A DNA stretch of 64,000 nucleotides, from NCBI GenBank assembly GCA_963809765.1, contig CAWEKT010000001.1:1054001-1118000 (forward strand), read 5' to 3'. Each line of letters starts with the position of its first letter. The stretch's first letter is position 1. This DNA comes from JACVRM01 sp963809765 (GTDB taxonomy: Bacteria > Actinomycetota > Thermoleophilia > Gaiellales > Gaiellaceae). The notes under the pieces were generated by a model. The model made no database searches. It was not told the origin of the DNA and saw only the letters and a list, made by a program, of their open reading frames with translations. This document shows positions 32,914 through 41,503 of the stretch, piece by piece. The position numbers and the translations under genes are program-made.

Positions 32914-33495
32914 TCAAATGAGGCCGCAGAACCGGGCGGTGTTGGGCCACGGGTAGAACCCGCGCCCGGCGCGCAGTGCGCGCTCGGCCACCCACATCTG
33001 CTCGACCGGTGTCCAGCGGTCGGCAGTGCCCTTGCGGCGCAGCAGATCGCCGCCGTACGCGCGCTGGAACGACAGGTCCATCTGCAGACCGCCCCAGTAG
33101 GGGGCGTTCGGGTCGTCCCAGGCGCCCTCGTAGCGTTGGATGCAGCGCCACTCGCTCTCGTGCGGCGGGTTGGTCGCGCGGCGGTAGGCGCGGCCGGCGC
33201 GCTCGCGCCACAGGTTGCGGATCCAGGTGCGGTACGCATCCTCGGCCCAGCGCTCGTGGCCGTGGCTCGCGGTGCGCGGGACGCGCATCAGCCGCTGCCA
33301 GCGCCACGTCTCGCCGCGCCAGTAGCGGATCTGTCGGAGCACGATCTCTGCGCGGGCGTCGACCTGTGGCCGCACCGCAGTCGCATCCGTGCGTGCGCCG
33401 GCCTCGGCTCGCGCGCTCGCCGGCGGTGGGCTGCTCACCTGGGTGGCACCCGCCACCGACACGGCAAGCAGCAACAGCAGTAGTCCTCTCTTCAT
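32914..33495 (-). CDS. secreted transglycosylase-like protein (Rpf/lysozyme-like)
   Basis: A 193-residue protein from ATG 33495 with aagggg 6 nt upstream. The signal peptide is KRGLLLLLLAVSVAGATQVS. A helical spacer is followed by the resuscitation-promoting-factor-like domain: SEWRCIQRYEGAWDDPNAPY with the catalytic Glu in RYEGAW, WGGLQMDLSFQRAYGG, WTPVEQMWVAERALRAGRGF, and PWPNTARFCG with the second Cys. The domain cleaves peptidoglycan glycan strands, often on exit from dormancy or during growth. No LysM or DUF348 modules are present. Confidence 0.85.
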   Translation of the reverse strand: MKRGLLLLLLAVSVAGATQVSSPPPASARAEAGARTDATAVRPQVDARAEIVLRQIRYWRGETWRWQRLMRVPRTASHGHERWAEDAYRTWIRNLWRERAGRAYRRATNPPHESEWRCIQRYEGAWDDPNAPYWGGLQMDLSFQRAYGGDLLRRKGTADRWTPVEQMWVAERALRAGRGFYPWPNTARFCGLI

Positions 33496-33671
33496 CCAGA
33501 CCCCTTCTCTCGGGAACACTGGTCGCCGGCGGGAAGCGCCGCAACACACCGGCAACGGGGCGACTCGGGCGCGCGCAGAAGCGGCGGCCGAGGCCCCTCG
33601 TTGTTCTCGTTCGGTCGTGAGACGAAACCTCGCCGACGAAGTTAGGCGGGGTACCGCGGTAGGCTCCGGCG

Positions 33672-34094
33672 GTGACCACCACGGCCGATACCGTCGACAC
33701 GCTCGGCCGCCTCTCGCTGTTCGCCGACCTGTCGCTGCCGGCTCTCGAGCAGGTCGCGCACACGCTCGGCGAGGCGGCCTTCCCAGCCGAGACGCGCGTC
33801 CTCCGCCGCGGCCTCTCGGGCCCGGCCTTCTACGTGATCCGGGACGGCGAGGCGTCCGTCTCGATCGAGGGCAGCGAGCTGGCGCGCCTCGGCCGCGGCG
33901 ACTTCTTCGGCGAGATCTCGGTGCTGACGGGGCAGCCTCCGGCCGCCGACGTGATCGCGACCACGCTTCTGCGCTGCTTCACGCTCCCCGGCCCCGAGGT
34001 CGAGGGCTTCCTGCTCGACCACCCGACGGTGATGCTGCGCATGCTGCAGGCCGAGGCCCGGCGCCTTCGCGTCGCCAACACCTGGCGAGGCTGA
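33672..34094 (+). CDS. cyclic-nucleotide-binding-domain protein
   Basis: A 140-residue protein made up almost wholly of a CNB domain: LGRLSLFADLSLPALEQVAH, RVLRRGLSGPAFYVIRDGEA, and the phosphate-binding-cassette region LGRGDFFGEISVLTGQPPAA. In that region GEIS and a following Pro replace the Arg-Ala/Thr contact of high-affinity cAMP sites. No DNA-binding domain follows, so this is not a CRP. GTG 33672 has TAGGCT 6 nt upstream and no ribosome site. Its stop overlaps the next ATG (TGATG), so it is made together with the FAD oxidoreductase. Confidence 0.82.
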   Translation: MTTTADTVDTLGRLSLFADLSLPALEQVAHTLGEAAFPAETRVLRRGLSGPAFYVIRDGEASVSIEGSELARLGRGDFFGEISVLTGQPPAADVIATTLLRCFTLPGPEVEGFLLDHPTVMLRMLQAEARRLRVANTWRG

Positions 34095-35596
34095 TGGCCG
34101 CCGAGCGCCCCTTCCCGCCCGGGGACTACGGGGTGGTGGTCGTCGGCAGCGGCGCGGGCGGCCTCCAGACGGCGTACTCCCTCGACCGCCTCGGCGTCAG
34201 CTACGCCCTGATCTCGGCCGACGACGCGCCGGGCGGGATGTTCCGCCGCCTGCCGATCTTCGAGCGCCTGATCAGCTGGACGAAGCCCGGCGCGCCGGTC
34301 GGCCCCGACGCGGAGGCGTTCGAGCGCTATGACCACAACAGCCTGCTGGCCGACGAGCCTGAGAACCGCGGGCTCGTGGCCCAGTTCATGGACCGCACGT
34401 ACGACGTGCCGTCGCGTGCCGAGATGGAGGCGGGACTGGACGCATTCGTCACCCGCACGGGCCTCCAGGTGCGCTACGGCTGCGCGTGGCGCGCGACCAG
34501 GCGCGAGTCGGACGGCGACCTCGTGCTGGAGACGAGTGACGGCGAGTACCGCTGCCGCGCTGCGGTCTTCGCCCTCGGCATCACGGAGCCGTGGAAGCCG
34601 GCGATGCCAGGTGCGGAGCACGCGCCGCACTACGTGGAGACACGGCCCCCGGCCGAGTACCGCGGCCGGCGGGTTGCCATCATCGGCAAGCGCAACTCGG
34701 GCTTCGAGGTCGCGAACGGCCTCCTGCCGTGGGCGGCGGAGGTCGTCCTGCTCTCACCGCGTCCGGTCAAGACCGCGACGCTGGCGCTCACGCCGATCCG
34801 CACGCGCTACCTGCAGCCCTACGACGAGTACGCGCGCGGCGTCGCCGGGTCATACGTTCTCGATGCGGCGATCGAGCAGATCGAGCGCCAGGACGGCGGC
34901 TTCCGGATCATCGCCCACGGAACGACGCGCCCGGGCCCGCTCACCGTCGAGGCCGACGACGTGATCATCGCCACCGGCTTCCGCACGCCGCTCCTCGATC
35001 TCCCCGAGCTCGGCGTCACCACCGTGGCGGACGGGCGCATCCCCGCGCAGACCCCGTACTTCGAGAGCGTCTCGGCACCGGGCGTGTACTTCGCCGGGAA
35101 CGCCACCCAGGGTGCGACAGGGATGCTGAAGACCGAGCAGGCCGGGCTCTCGAGCGCGGTCGGCGGCTTCCGCTACAACGCCCGCCTGCTCGCCCGGCAC
35201 ATCGCCGAGACCCACTTCGGCCGCGAGCGGACGCTCCCGTCGCTCGAGCCCGAGCGTGTCGTGCCCTTCCTGCTCGACGAGCTGACGCGCTCGTCGGAGC
35301 TGTGGGTGCAGCGCGGCTACCTCGCACGCGTCCTCACCTTCGGCGACGACGGCGTCCGCGACCACGGCATCCAACCGCTGACGAGCTTCGTGGACGAGGC
35401 CGGGCCCGACGCAGTCGCCGCCGTCATCGAGCTGCGCCCCGACGCCTCGATCGGGCCCGTCGTCTACGTGCGGCGACGCGGGACGGTCAGCGAGCACGCA
35501 CTCGAGCCACACCAGCTCCACGCCTTCACCGGCGACGCCTACGCCGCGGAGCTCGGGCTGGTGCTGTCGCCGCTGCTGGCTCCAGCGCCGGTCTGA
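34094..35596 (+). CDS. FAD-dependent NAD(P)-binding oxidoreductase
   Basis: A 500-residue flavoprotein. The dinucleotide motif YGVVVVGSGAGGLQTAYSLD, the SADDAPGGMF flavin site and ALGITEPWKP are followed by RRVAIIGKRNSGFEVANGLL. The last is a second Rossmann motif with GKRNSG in place of GxGxxG. Then come DVIIATGFRTP and VYFAGNATQGATGMLKTEQA. No redox-active CxxC is present, so it resembles flavin monooxygenases or ferredoxin/quinone reductases more than thioredoxin reductases. The C-terminal 120 residues (WVQRGYLARVLTFGDDGVRD onward) are unusual. Translational coupling to the CNB protein suggests ligand-controlled activity. Confidence 0.8.
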   Translation: MAAERPFPPGDYGVVVVGSGAGGLQTAYSLDRLGVSYALISADDAPGGMFRRLPIFERLISWTKPGAPVGPDAEAFERYDHNSLLADEPENRGLVAQFMDRTYDVPSRAEMEAGLDAFVTRTGLQVRYGCAWRATRRESDGDLVLETSDGEYRCRAAVFALGITEPWKPAMPGAEHAPHYVETRPPAEYRGRRVAIIGKRNSGFEVANGLLPWAAEVVLLSPRPVKTATLALTPIRTRYLQPYDEYARGVAGSYVLDAAIEQIERQDGGFRIIAHGTTRPGPLTVEADDVIIATGFRTPLLDLPELGVTTVADGRIPAQTPYFESVSAPGVYFAGNATQGATGMLKTEQAGLSSAVGGFRYNARLLARHIAETHFGRERTLPSLEPERVVPFLLDELTRSSELWVQRGYLARVLTFGDDGVRDHGIQPLTSFVDEAGPDAVAAVIELRPDASIGPVVYVRRRGTVSEHALEPHQLHAFTGDAYAAELGLVLSPLLAPAPV

Positions 35597-35599
35597 CGT

Positions 35600-36019
35600 T
35601 CAGCGCCGCGACGCCTGGGTGCCGACCAGGCGCTGGGCGAGCACGCGAAGCAGCGAGCGGGCGACGGCCGGCTCGTCATCGAGGAGCTGCTCGAACGAGG
35701 CCCGCTGGATGGCCAGGCAGCGCAGCGGCGTCTGCGCGGTCACCCGCCCGGTGCGCTCGGTGCCCGCGAGGATCGAGAGCTCCCCGATCGTCTCCCCGGG
35801 GCCGAGCTCGTGCCGGCGGCCGTCATGGGTCTCGACGGTGACGGTGCCCTCGGACACGACGAAGACGCCGGACGCCGGCACGCCCGGCGCGATCAGGATG
35901 GTGTCGGCCGGGCACTCGTACTCGGTGACGACCGCGGCGACGCGCTCGAGCGCACGGTCGTCGAGCCCCTCGAACAGCGAGCTCTCCCGCAGCAGCTGGA
36001 CGGTGTCCGTCGTGGCCAT
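35600..36019 (-). CDS. second cyclic-nucleotide-binding-domain protein
   Basis: A 139-residue CNB domain starting at ATG 36019: LLRESSLFEGLDDRALERVA, SGVFVVSEGTVTVETHDGRR, and the cassette LGPGETIGELSILAGTERTG RV, which keeps an Arg close to the position that contacts the cyclic phosphate. The tail (ASFEQLLDDEPAVARSLLRV) matches the C-helix. It is convergent with the FAD gene (3 bp between stop codons) and is not an obvious duplicate of the first CNB protein, differing across most positions. A membrane protein precedes it in the same operon. Confidence 0.82.
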   Translation of the reverse strand: MATTDTVQLLRESSLFEGLDDRALERVAAVVTEYECPADTILIAPGVPASGVFVVSEGTVTVETHDGRRHELGPGETIGELSILAGTERTGRVTAQTPLRCLAIQRASFEQLLDDEPAVARSLLRVLAQRLVGTQASRR

Positions 36020-36034
36020 GCCGCGTCTCGTATA

Positions 36035-36667
36035 TCAGGTCGTGCGCCGCGGACGCGAGACGAAACCGGCGTACAGCAGCACCACCGCGAGCGCCGCAAA
36101 GGCGGCGGTCTCCGCCGCGCCGAGCCCGGCCAGCGCGCTGCCGATCGCGGCGACGGCGACACCCGCCACGACGAGCGCGTTGCCGAGCGGGCGCCGGCGG
36201 ATCGTCAGGAGCGCGACCGTGATCACCGCGAGCGTCCCGAGCGAGTTGCCGAGGATCGCGAGCACCCGGGCCGGAAAGAGGTCGAGGTGCTCCTGCGCCT
36301 CGGGAATCGACGTGCCCGAGACCGGCGCGGTCAGCGGCTCGGCCAGAGCGATTCCGGAGGCGAGGCCGGCGTAGACGAGCGCGACCGGCACCACCCAGCG
36401 ATGGCCGCGGAGCAGCATCGAGCCGACGCCGAGGAGGGCGGCCGTCAGCAGGCCCCCGCAGAGGTAGTAGACACGGAACGAGTGGTCGTTCCACCCGGCT
36501 GCGCTGCCCCAGGCGAGCGCGGCCGCGGCCGCGGCGTAGGCGGCGAGCGAGGCGCTCCAGGCGAGCAGCTCGGGCCGTCGGCTCGCCCGCCAGCGACCTG
36601 CCAGCGCGCCGGCCAGCCGCAGCGCCAGCAGTGCCGCGGCGAATGCCAGCAGCGCCTCCACAGGCAC
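36035..36667 (-). CDS. polytopic membrane protein, 210 aa
   Basis: From GTG 36667. About seven hydrophobic helices: VEALLAFAAALLALRLAGAL, LLAWSASLAAYAAAAAALAW, VYYLCGGLLTAALLGVGSML, WVVPVALVYAGLASGIALAE, then RVLAILGNSLGTLAVITVAL, ALVVAGVAVAAIGSALAGLG and AFAALAVVLLYAGFVSRP. No enzyme motif. It lies 15 bp upstream of the CNB gene on the same strand and is probably co-transcribed, hinting that the CNB protein acts at or near the membrane. Family not recognised. Confidence 0.65.
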   Translation of the reverse strand: MPVEALLAFAAALLALRLAGALAGRWRASRRPELLAWSASLAAYAAAAAALAWGSAAGWNDHSFRVYYLCGGLLTAALLGVGSMLLRGHRWVVPVALVYAGLASGIALAEPLTAPVSGTSIPEAQEHLDLFPARVLAILGNSLGTLAVITVALLTIRRRPLGNALVVAGVAVAAIGSALAGLGAAETAAFAALAVVLLYAGFVSRPRRTT

Positions 36668-36695
36668 AGCCTACGGCGGCGCTACTGTCCGGGCT

Positions 36696-37901
36696 GTGGC
36701 TGACAAGCGCTACCTGCTGACCCCCGGACCGACGCCCATCCCGCCGGCCGTGACGGCCGCGATGGGCGAGCCGATCATCGGCCACCGTGGTGAGGACTTC
36801 AGGCGCCTGCTCGGCGATGTGCTCGGCCGGCTGGCCGCCGTCTACCGGACCCGCGGCGAGCCGCTGCTCTTCACCGCCTCGGGCACCGGCGCGATGGAGA
36901 GCGCCGTCGCCAACCTGTGCTCGCCCGGGGACCGGGTCGTCGTGGTCACCGCCGGGAACTTCGGCGACCGCTGGCTGACGCTCGCCGAGGCGTACGCGCT
37001 CGACGTCGTCCCGCTCCGCTACGCCTGGGGGGAGACCCCGGTCGCAGGAGACCTGCGCTCCACCCTCGCCGACGCCGGCGACGTCCGCGTCGTGTTCATG
37101 ACGCACTCCGAGACTTCCACCGGCGTGGTGAGCGACGTCGAGTCCCTGGCCGCCGCCGCGCGGGAGGCGGGAGCGCTCTCGGTCGTCGACGCCATCAGCA
37201 GCCTCGGCGCCGTTCGGCTCGAGACCGACGCCTGGGGCATCGACGTCGTCCTCTCGGGCTCGCAGAAGGCGCTGATGACGCCGCCGGGCCTGGCGACTGC
37301 GGCCGTCTCCGAGGCCGCTCGCAAGGCCGGCGAGCGCGCTACGTCGCCGCGCTTCTACTTCGACTGGGCGCGTGCGCTCAAGGCGCAGGCCCGGCCGCAG
37401 ACGCCGTTCACGCCCGCCGTCACACTCGTCGTCGGCCTCAACGTCGCGCTCGGACTGATCCTCGAGGAGGGGCTCGAGCAGGTGTTCGATCGTCACCGCC
37501 GCCTCGGCCGCGCATGCCGCGAGGCCGTCAAGGCGATGGGTCTCGAGCTCTTCTCGCCGGACCACGACCGCTCGGCCGTGGTCACGGCCATCCGCATGCC
37601 GCCCGGCATCGACGGCCAGGAAGTCGTCGGCGAGGTGCGCCGCCGCTTCGGGGTCACGATCGCCGGCGGCCAGGGCGAGCTGCGCGGGAAGATCGTTCGC
37701 ATCGGCCACATCGGCTATGTCGACGTCTTCGAGGTCGGCGCCGCTCTCGGCGCGCTCGAGCTCGTGCTGGCGGAGTCCGGCGCGGCCGTCGAACGCGGCG
37801 TCGCCGTCGCCCGCGCGCTCGAGGTCTTCGAGGCGGGCGGTGAGGCGGCGGTCACGCCGGCTGGCGAGGACCCGGCCGGCCCGCCGACCGGCCGCACTTG
37901 A
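36696..37901 (+). CDS. class V aminotransferase (alanine-glyoxylate/serine-pyruvate type)
   Basis: A 401-residue PLP enzyme with YLLTPGPTPIPPAVTAAMGE, GTGAMESAVANLCSPGDRVV, FMTHSETSTGVVSDVESLAA, VVDAISSLGAVRLETDAWGI and the PLP lysine in SGSQKALMTPPG (Lys191). The N-terminal TPGPTPIP and these motifs define the AGT/SgaA group. The next gene, overlapping by 4 bp (TTGA), is serA. The pair probably makes serine, this enzyme taking the place of SerC, or else links serine, glyoxylate and glycine. TACTGT lies 7 nt before GTG 36696, with no ribosome site. Confidence 0.88.
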   Translation: MADKRYLLTPGPTPIPPAVTAAMGEPIIGHRGEDFRRLLGDVLGRLAAVYRTRGEPLLFTASGTGAMESAVANLCSPGDRVVVVTAGNFGDRWLTLAEAYALDVVPLRYAWGETPVAGDLRSTLADAGDVRVVFMTHSETSTGVVSDVESLAAAAREAGALSVVDAISSLGAVRLETDAWGIDVVLSGSQKALMTPPGLATAAVSEAARKAGERATSPRFYFDWARALKAQARPQTPFTPAVTLVVGLNVALGLILEEGLEQVFDRHRRLGRACREAVKAMGLELFSPDHDRSAVVTAIRMPPGIDGQEVVGEVRRRFGVTIAGGQGELRGKIVRIGHIGYVDVFEVGAALGALELVLAESGAAVERGVAVARALEVFEAGGEAAVTPAGEDPAGPPTGRT

Positions 37902-39481
37902 GCACTGACGGCCTGCGCGTGCTCGTGCGCGAGCCGATCGCGCCGGCCGGTGTCGAGCTGCTCCGCAGCCGCTTCCACGTCGACGAGGACGGGGACTCCG
38001 ACCTCGCCGAGAGCATCGCCGACTACGACGCCATCGTCATCCGCTCGGCGACCCGCCTCGACGAGGCGGTGCTCGCGCGCGCGGGACGGCTAAAGGTGAT
38101 CGGCCGCGCGGGCGTCGGCGTCGACAACGTCGACGTCGAGGCGGCGACCCGCCGCGGCATCGTGGTCGTGAACGCCCCGGACTCGACCGTGATCTCCGCG
38201 GCCGAGCACACCATCGGGCTGCTGGTGGCGCTCGCCCGCAACATCCCGCAGGCGCACGCGGCGCTCAAGCAGGGGCGCTGGGAGCGCTCGCAGTGGGCGG
38301 GCACGGAGCTCGCCGAGAAGACGCTCGCGGTGCTCGGCTTCGGCCGCATCGGCCGCCAGGTCGCCCGGCGCGCCCTCGGCCTCGGCATGCGGGTGGTCGC
38401 CTACGACCCCTTCGTCGCGGGCGAGCGGTTCCGGGAGCTCGGCGTCGAGCAGGTGGACACGCCTGAGGATGCGTACGACGTCGCCGACTTCATCACGCTG
38501 CACCTGCCGCTCACCGATGACACGCGCGGCTCGGTGGGCGCCGCCGCCTTCGAGCGCATGCGGCCGGGCGTCCGGGTCGTGAACGCCGCCCGCGGCGAGC
38601 TGGTCGACGAGGCAGCGCTCGTCGAGGCGCTCCGCAGCGGGTCGGTCGCCGGGGCCGCGATAGACGTCTTCTCCGAGGAGCCGTACAGCGGCCCGCTGCT
38701 CGAGCTCGACAACGTCGTCGTCACACCGCACCTGGCGGCCTCGACCGCGGAGGCGCAGGACCGCGCAGGCGTCGTCGTCGCGGAGCAGGTGGCCGCCGCG
38801 CTCGCCGGCGCGGTCGTGTCGAACGCCGTCAACGTGCCGGCGGTCTCGCCCGAGGACATGGAGGTGCTGCAACCGTTCGTGCCGCTCGCGTCCGACCTCG
38901 CACGGTTGGGAATCGAGCTCGCGGGGCCGCGTGCCGACCGGCTCGAGCTCACGTACTACGGCGGCCTCGCCGGCCGGGACACGCGGCTGCTCACCGTCTC
39001 GGCGCTCAACGGCGCCTTCCAGGGTCGCGTCGACCGGGACGTCAACTGGGTCAACGCACCGCTCGTCGCCGCCGAGCTCGGCGTCGAGGTGAGCGAGGAG
39101 CGGCGCCGCACCTCACGTGACTTCACCAACCTGATCCGGGTCACGGTCCGGGGCGAGCTGGGCGACGTGCCGGTCGCCGGCACGACGATCGGGCACGACC
39201 ACCGGCGCTGGTTGGTGAGCGCGCTCGGCTTCGAGCTCGAGATGGAGCTCTCGCCGCTGATGGTCTTCTTCCGCTACGACGACGTGCCGGGCGTGATCGG
39301 GCGCGTCGGCACGCTCTTCGGCGAGGCGGAGGTGAACATCGCCAACATGGCCGTCTCGCGAACGCGCCGCGGCGGCAAGGCGCTCATGGCGCTCTCCATC
39401 GACACGCCTGCGCCTCCCGACCTGCAGGCCCGGCTCCATGCGGAAGGATTCGACGATGCCCGCTTCATCGCGCTTCCCTGA
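37898..39481 (+). CDS. serA: D-3-phosphoglycerate dehydrogenase
   Basis: A 527-residue type 1 SerA that oxidises 3-phosphoglycerate in the first step of serine synthesis. The NAD-binding domain has TLAVLGFGRIGRQVARRALG and the catalytic set ARGELVDEAALVEAL (Arg), DVFSEEPY (Glu) and VTPHLAASTAEAQDRAG (His). An allosteric substrate-binding region (about residues 320-450) and a C-terminal ACT domain (VIGRVGTLFGEAEVNIANMA) follow, as in the Mycobacterium enzyme that is inhibited by serine. TTG 37898 is coupled to the aminotransferase stop. The 3' end overlaps the next gene by 26 bp. Confidence 0.95.
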   Translation: MSTDGLRVLVREPIAPAGVELLRSRFHVDEDGDSDLAESIADYDAIVIRSATRLDEAVLARAGRLKVIGRAGVGVDNVDVEAATRRGIVVVNAPDSTVISAAEHTIGLLVALARNIPQAHAALKQGRWERSQWAGTELAEKTLAVLGFGRIGRQVARRALGLGMRVVAYDPFVAGERFRELGVEQVDTPEDAYDVADFITLHLPLTDDTRGSVGAAAFERMRPGVRVVNAARGELVDEAALVEALRSGSVAGAAIDVFSEEPYSGPLLELDNVVVTPHLAASTAEAQDRAGVVVAEQVAAALAGAVVSNAVNVPAVSPEDMEVLQPFVPLASDLARLGIELAGPRADRLELTYYGGLAGRDTRLLTVSALNGAFQGRVDRDVNWVNAPLVAAELGVEVSEERRRTSRDFTNLIRVTVRGELGDVPVAGTTIGHDHRRWLVSALGFELEMELSPLMVFFRYDDVPGVIGRVGTLFGEAEVNIANMAVSRTRRGGKALMALSIDTPAPPDLQARLHAEGFDDARFIALP

Positions 39482-39959
39482 CCGAGCGGCTCGCGACGAG
39501 CGCCGCCGGCAGGGCGGCGCCTGGGTCACCGGCCAGACGATCCTGATGGCGGCGGTTGCCGTCTCGTGGCTCTTGCCGCCGCGCTGGCCCGACGGCGTCG
39601 CGGTGCCGCTCGCCCTCGCCGGCGCCGTGATCGCCGTCTGTGGTGCCGCGCTGATGCTCTGGGCGCACCGGTCGCTCGGCCCCTCGTTCTCGACGCTGCC
39701 GGAGCCGCCCCGCGCCGCCGCTCTCGTCGACCGCGGCCCGTACCGCTGGATCCGTCACCCCATGTACGCGGGCGGCCTGCTCCTCTTCGCCGGCCTGTCG
39801 CTCGCCTTCTCCATGGCTGCCCTGCTGCCGCTCGCCGGTCTGGCCGTCTTCTGGTGGCTCAAGGCTGCGGAGGAGGAGCGGCGGCTCGAGAGCCGGTTCC
39901 CGGCCTACGGGGAGTACCGTCGCCGCACGCCTCGCCGGCTGATCCCGTTCCTGGCCTAG
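39456..39959 (+). CDS. isoprenylcysteine carboxyl methyltransferase-like (ICMT/PEMT) membrane protein
   Basis: A 167-residue protein. ATG 39456 is preferred over 39438 because ggaagga (39442-39448) lies 7 nt before it. Four or five helices (TILMAAVAVSWLLPPRWPDG, VPLALAGAVIAVCGAALMLW, YAGGLLLFAGLSLAF) and the conserved motif GPYRWIRHPMYAGGLLLFAG followed by EEERRLESRFPAYGEYRRRT define the family. Bacterial members methylate small lipophilic substrates with SAM; the substrate is unknown. It sits in the serA operon. Confidence 0.85.
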   Translation: MPASSRFPDRAARDERRRQGGAWVTGQTILMAAVAVSWLLPPRWPDGVAVPLALAGAVIAVCGAALMLWAHRSLGPSFSTLPEPPRAAALVDRGPYRWIRHPMYAGGLLLFAGLSLAFSMAALLPLAGLAVFWWLKAAEEERRLESRFPAYGEYRRRTPRRLIPFLA

Positions 39960-39975
39960 CTGTAGCGTCCCGGCG

Positions 39976-40467
39976 ATGTCGAGCTGGCCGGAACCGGTTG
40001 AGCGGGTGGCGTCCTTCCTGCGCGAGAGCGGCACCGAAGCTCGTATCGAGGAGTTCAGCGGCGGCACGTTGACGGCGGAGGCAGCGGCGAAGGCGGCCGG
40101 CACGGAATTGGCGCAGATCGTCAAGTCGCTGGTCTTCGTCTGCGACAGCCGCTACGTGCTCGCGCTCGTGCCGGGCGACCGGCGCGCGGATTCGGCCCGC
40201 GTCGCGGCCGCCGCCGGGGTGCGGCGCGCGCGCATCGCGAATGCGCAGCAGGTCGAGGAGGCAACCGGGTTCTCGCCCGGCGCCGTGGCGCCGTTTCCGT
40301 CCGTGCGCGTCGGCCTCGTCCTGATGGAGCGGCGGCTGCTCGCCCATGCCCACGTCTGGGTCGGCGCCGGCTCGCCCACGCACCTCGCCGAGGTGGCGCC
40401 GGCGGACATCGCGAGGCTCACGCGGGCCCGAACGGCCGACCTGGTCGAGCAGGCCGCGGAGGCCTGA
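39976..40467 (+). CDS. YbaK/EbsC-type aminoacyl-tRNA deacylase
   Basis: A 163-residue protein with the YbaK/ProX fold: VERVASFLRESGTEARIEEF, ELAQIVKSLVFVCDSRYVLA (conserved Lys), VPGDRRADSARVAAAAGVRR, ATGFSPGAVAPFPSV and HVWVGAGSPTHLAEVAPADI. These enzymes hydrolyse mischarged Cys-, Ala- or Pro-tRNA. The GFSPGAVAPF and AGSPxxHL motifs fit the YbaK/YeaK side. TAGCGT lies 7 nt before ATG 39976 and no ribosome site is seen. Confidence 0.88.
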   Translation: MSSWPEPVERVASFLRESGTEARIEEFSGGTLTAEAAAKAAGTELAQIVKSLVFVCDSRYVLALVPGDRRADSARVAAAAGVRRARIANAQQVEEATGFSPGAVAPFPSVRVGLVLMERRLLAHAHVWVGAGSPTHLAEVAPADIARLTRARTADLVEQAAEA

Positions 40468-40520
40468 CCCGCCAATCGGCCCGGTAAACTCGGGGTGCCC
40501 ACCCATTAGGAGGACGCTCC

Positions 40521-41462
40521 ATGCGTGAGACCGAGAAGATCTGGATGAACGGCGAGCTCGTCGACTGGGCCGACGCGAAGATCCACGTCGGCTCGCACGG
40601 CTTGCACTACGGCACCGGGGTCTTCGAGGGAATCCGCTGCTACGAGACCGACCGCGGTCCCGCGATCTTCCGGCTCACGGACCACCTGAAGCGCCTCGAC
40701 AGCTCGGCGCGCCTGCTCTACATGGATCTTCCGTTCTCGGTCGAGGAGCTGCGACGCGCCTCGCTCGACCTGGTCGGCTACAACGGCCTGCCCGAGTGCT
40801 ACCTGCGGCCGTTCGCGTTCTACGGCTACGGCGAGCTCGGCGTCTCCACGGCCGGCAACCCGGTCGACGTCGTGATCATGAGCTGGCCCTGGGGGACGTA
40901 CCTCGGCGACGAGGGGCTCCGCAACGGCATTCGCGCCAAGGTCTCGTCCTGGAAGCGAGTTGGCGCCAACACGATCCCGCATGCAGCCAAGGCGACCGGG
41001 ATCTACCTCAACTCGATGCTGGCCGTCACCGAGGCGAACCGCGGCGGCTACGACGAGGCGATCCTGCTCACCGACGACGGCTTCGTCGCCGACGGCTCGG
41101 GCGAGAACGTCTTCGTCGTCAAGGACGACCGAATCGTGACGCCGCCGCTAGCGACCTCGATCCTGCCGGGCATCACCCGCCAGACCGTGATCGACCTTGC
41201 GGACACGCTCGGCTACGAGGTGCAGCAGGCGAACCTGATCCGGACGGAGCTCTACCTCGCGGACGAGGTGTTCATGACCGGCACTGCGGCCGAGGTGACG
41301 CCCGTTCGCTCGGTCGACGACCATGAGCTCGGCCCGCCCGGACCCGTCACGCGCCGGCTGCAGGAGGCGTACCTCGACCTCGTCCACGGCCGCGGCGACC
41401 AGCGCTTCGCCGAGTGGCTGGAGTTCGCCGAGCTGCGCTCCCCGGAGCCCGCGGGGGCGTGA
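40521..41462 (+). CDS. ilvE: branched-chain amino acid aminotransferase
   Basis: A 313-residue class IV PLP enzyme for the last step of Val, Leu and Ile synthesis. IHVGSHGLHYGTGVFEGIRC, YLRPFAFYGYGELGV, and the PLP lysine in TIPHAAKATGIYLNSM (Lys157) are followed by DEAILLTDDGFVADGSGENV and ILPGITRQTVIDLA. Promoter-like TAAACT (40485-40490) and a strong ribosome site taggagga ahead of ATG 40521 make this one of the clearly leadered genes. A 24-bp perfect palindrome follows the stop. Confidence 0.93.
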   Translation: MRETEKIWMNGELVDWADAKIHVGSHGLHYGTGVFEGIRCYETDRGPAIFRLTDHLKRLDSSARLLYMDLPFSVEELRRASLDLVGYNGLPECYLRPFAFYGYGELGVSTAGNPVDVVIMSWPWGTYLGDEGLRNGIRAKVSSWKRVGANTIPHAAKATGIYLNSMLAVTEANRGGYDEAILLTDDGFVADGSGENVFVVKDDRIVTPPLATSILPGITRQTVIDLADTLGYEVQQANLIRTELYLADEVFMTGTAAEVTPVRSVDDHELGPPGPVTRRLQEAYLDLVHGRGDQRFAEWLEFAELRSPEPAGA

Positions 41463-41486
41463 CGGCTCTCGCAGCTGCGAGAGCCG
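41463..41486. terminator. 24-bp perfect palindrome after ilvE
   Basis: cggctctcgcag is followed directly by its reverse complement ctgcgagagccg, beginning one base after the ilvE stop codon. It would form a 10-bp stem with a small loop in RNA. No T-tract. Confidence 0.55.
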
Positions 41487-41503
41487 CCGCCGCGCGCTAG
41501 ACG

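Noticed and set aside
33496..33671. Possible cyclic-di-AMP (ydaO-type) riboswitch upstream of the Rpf-like gene
   Set aside because: Actinobacterial rpf genes often have one, but I could not find its conserved segments; only a short stretch near 33,640 is reminiscent.
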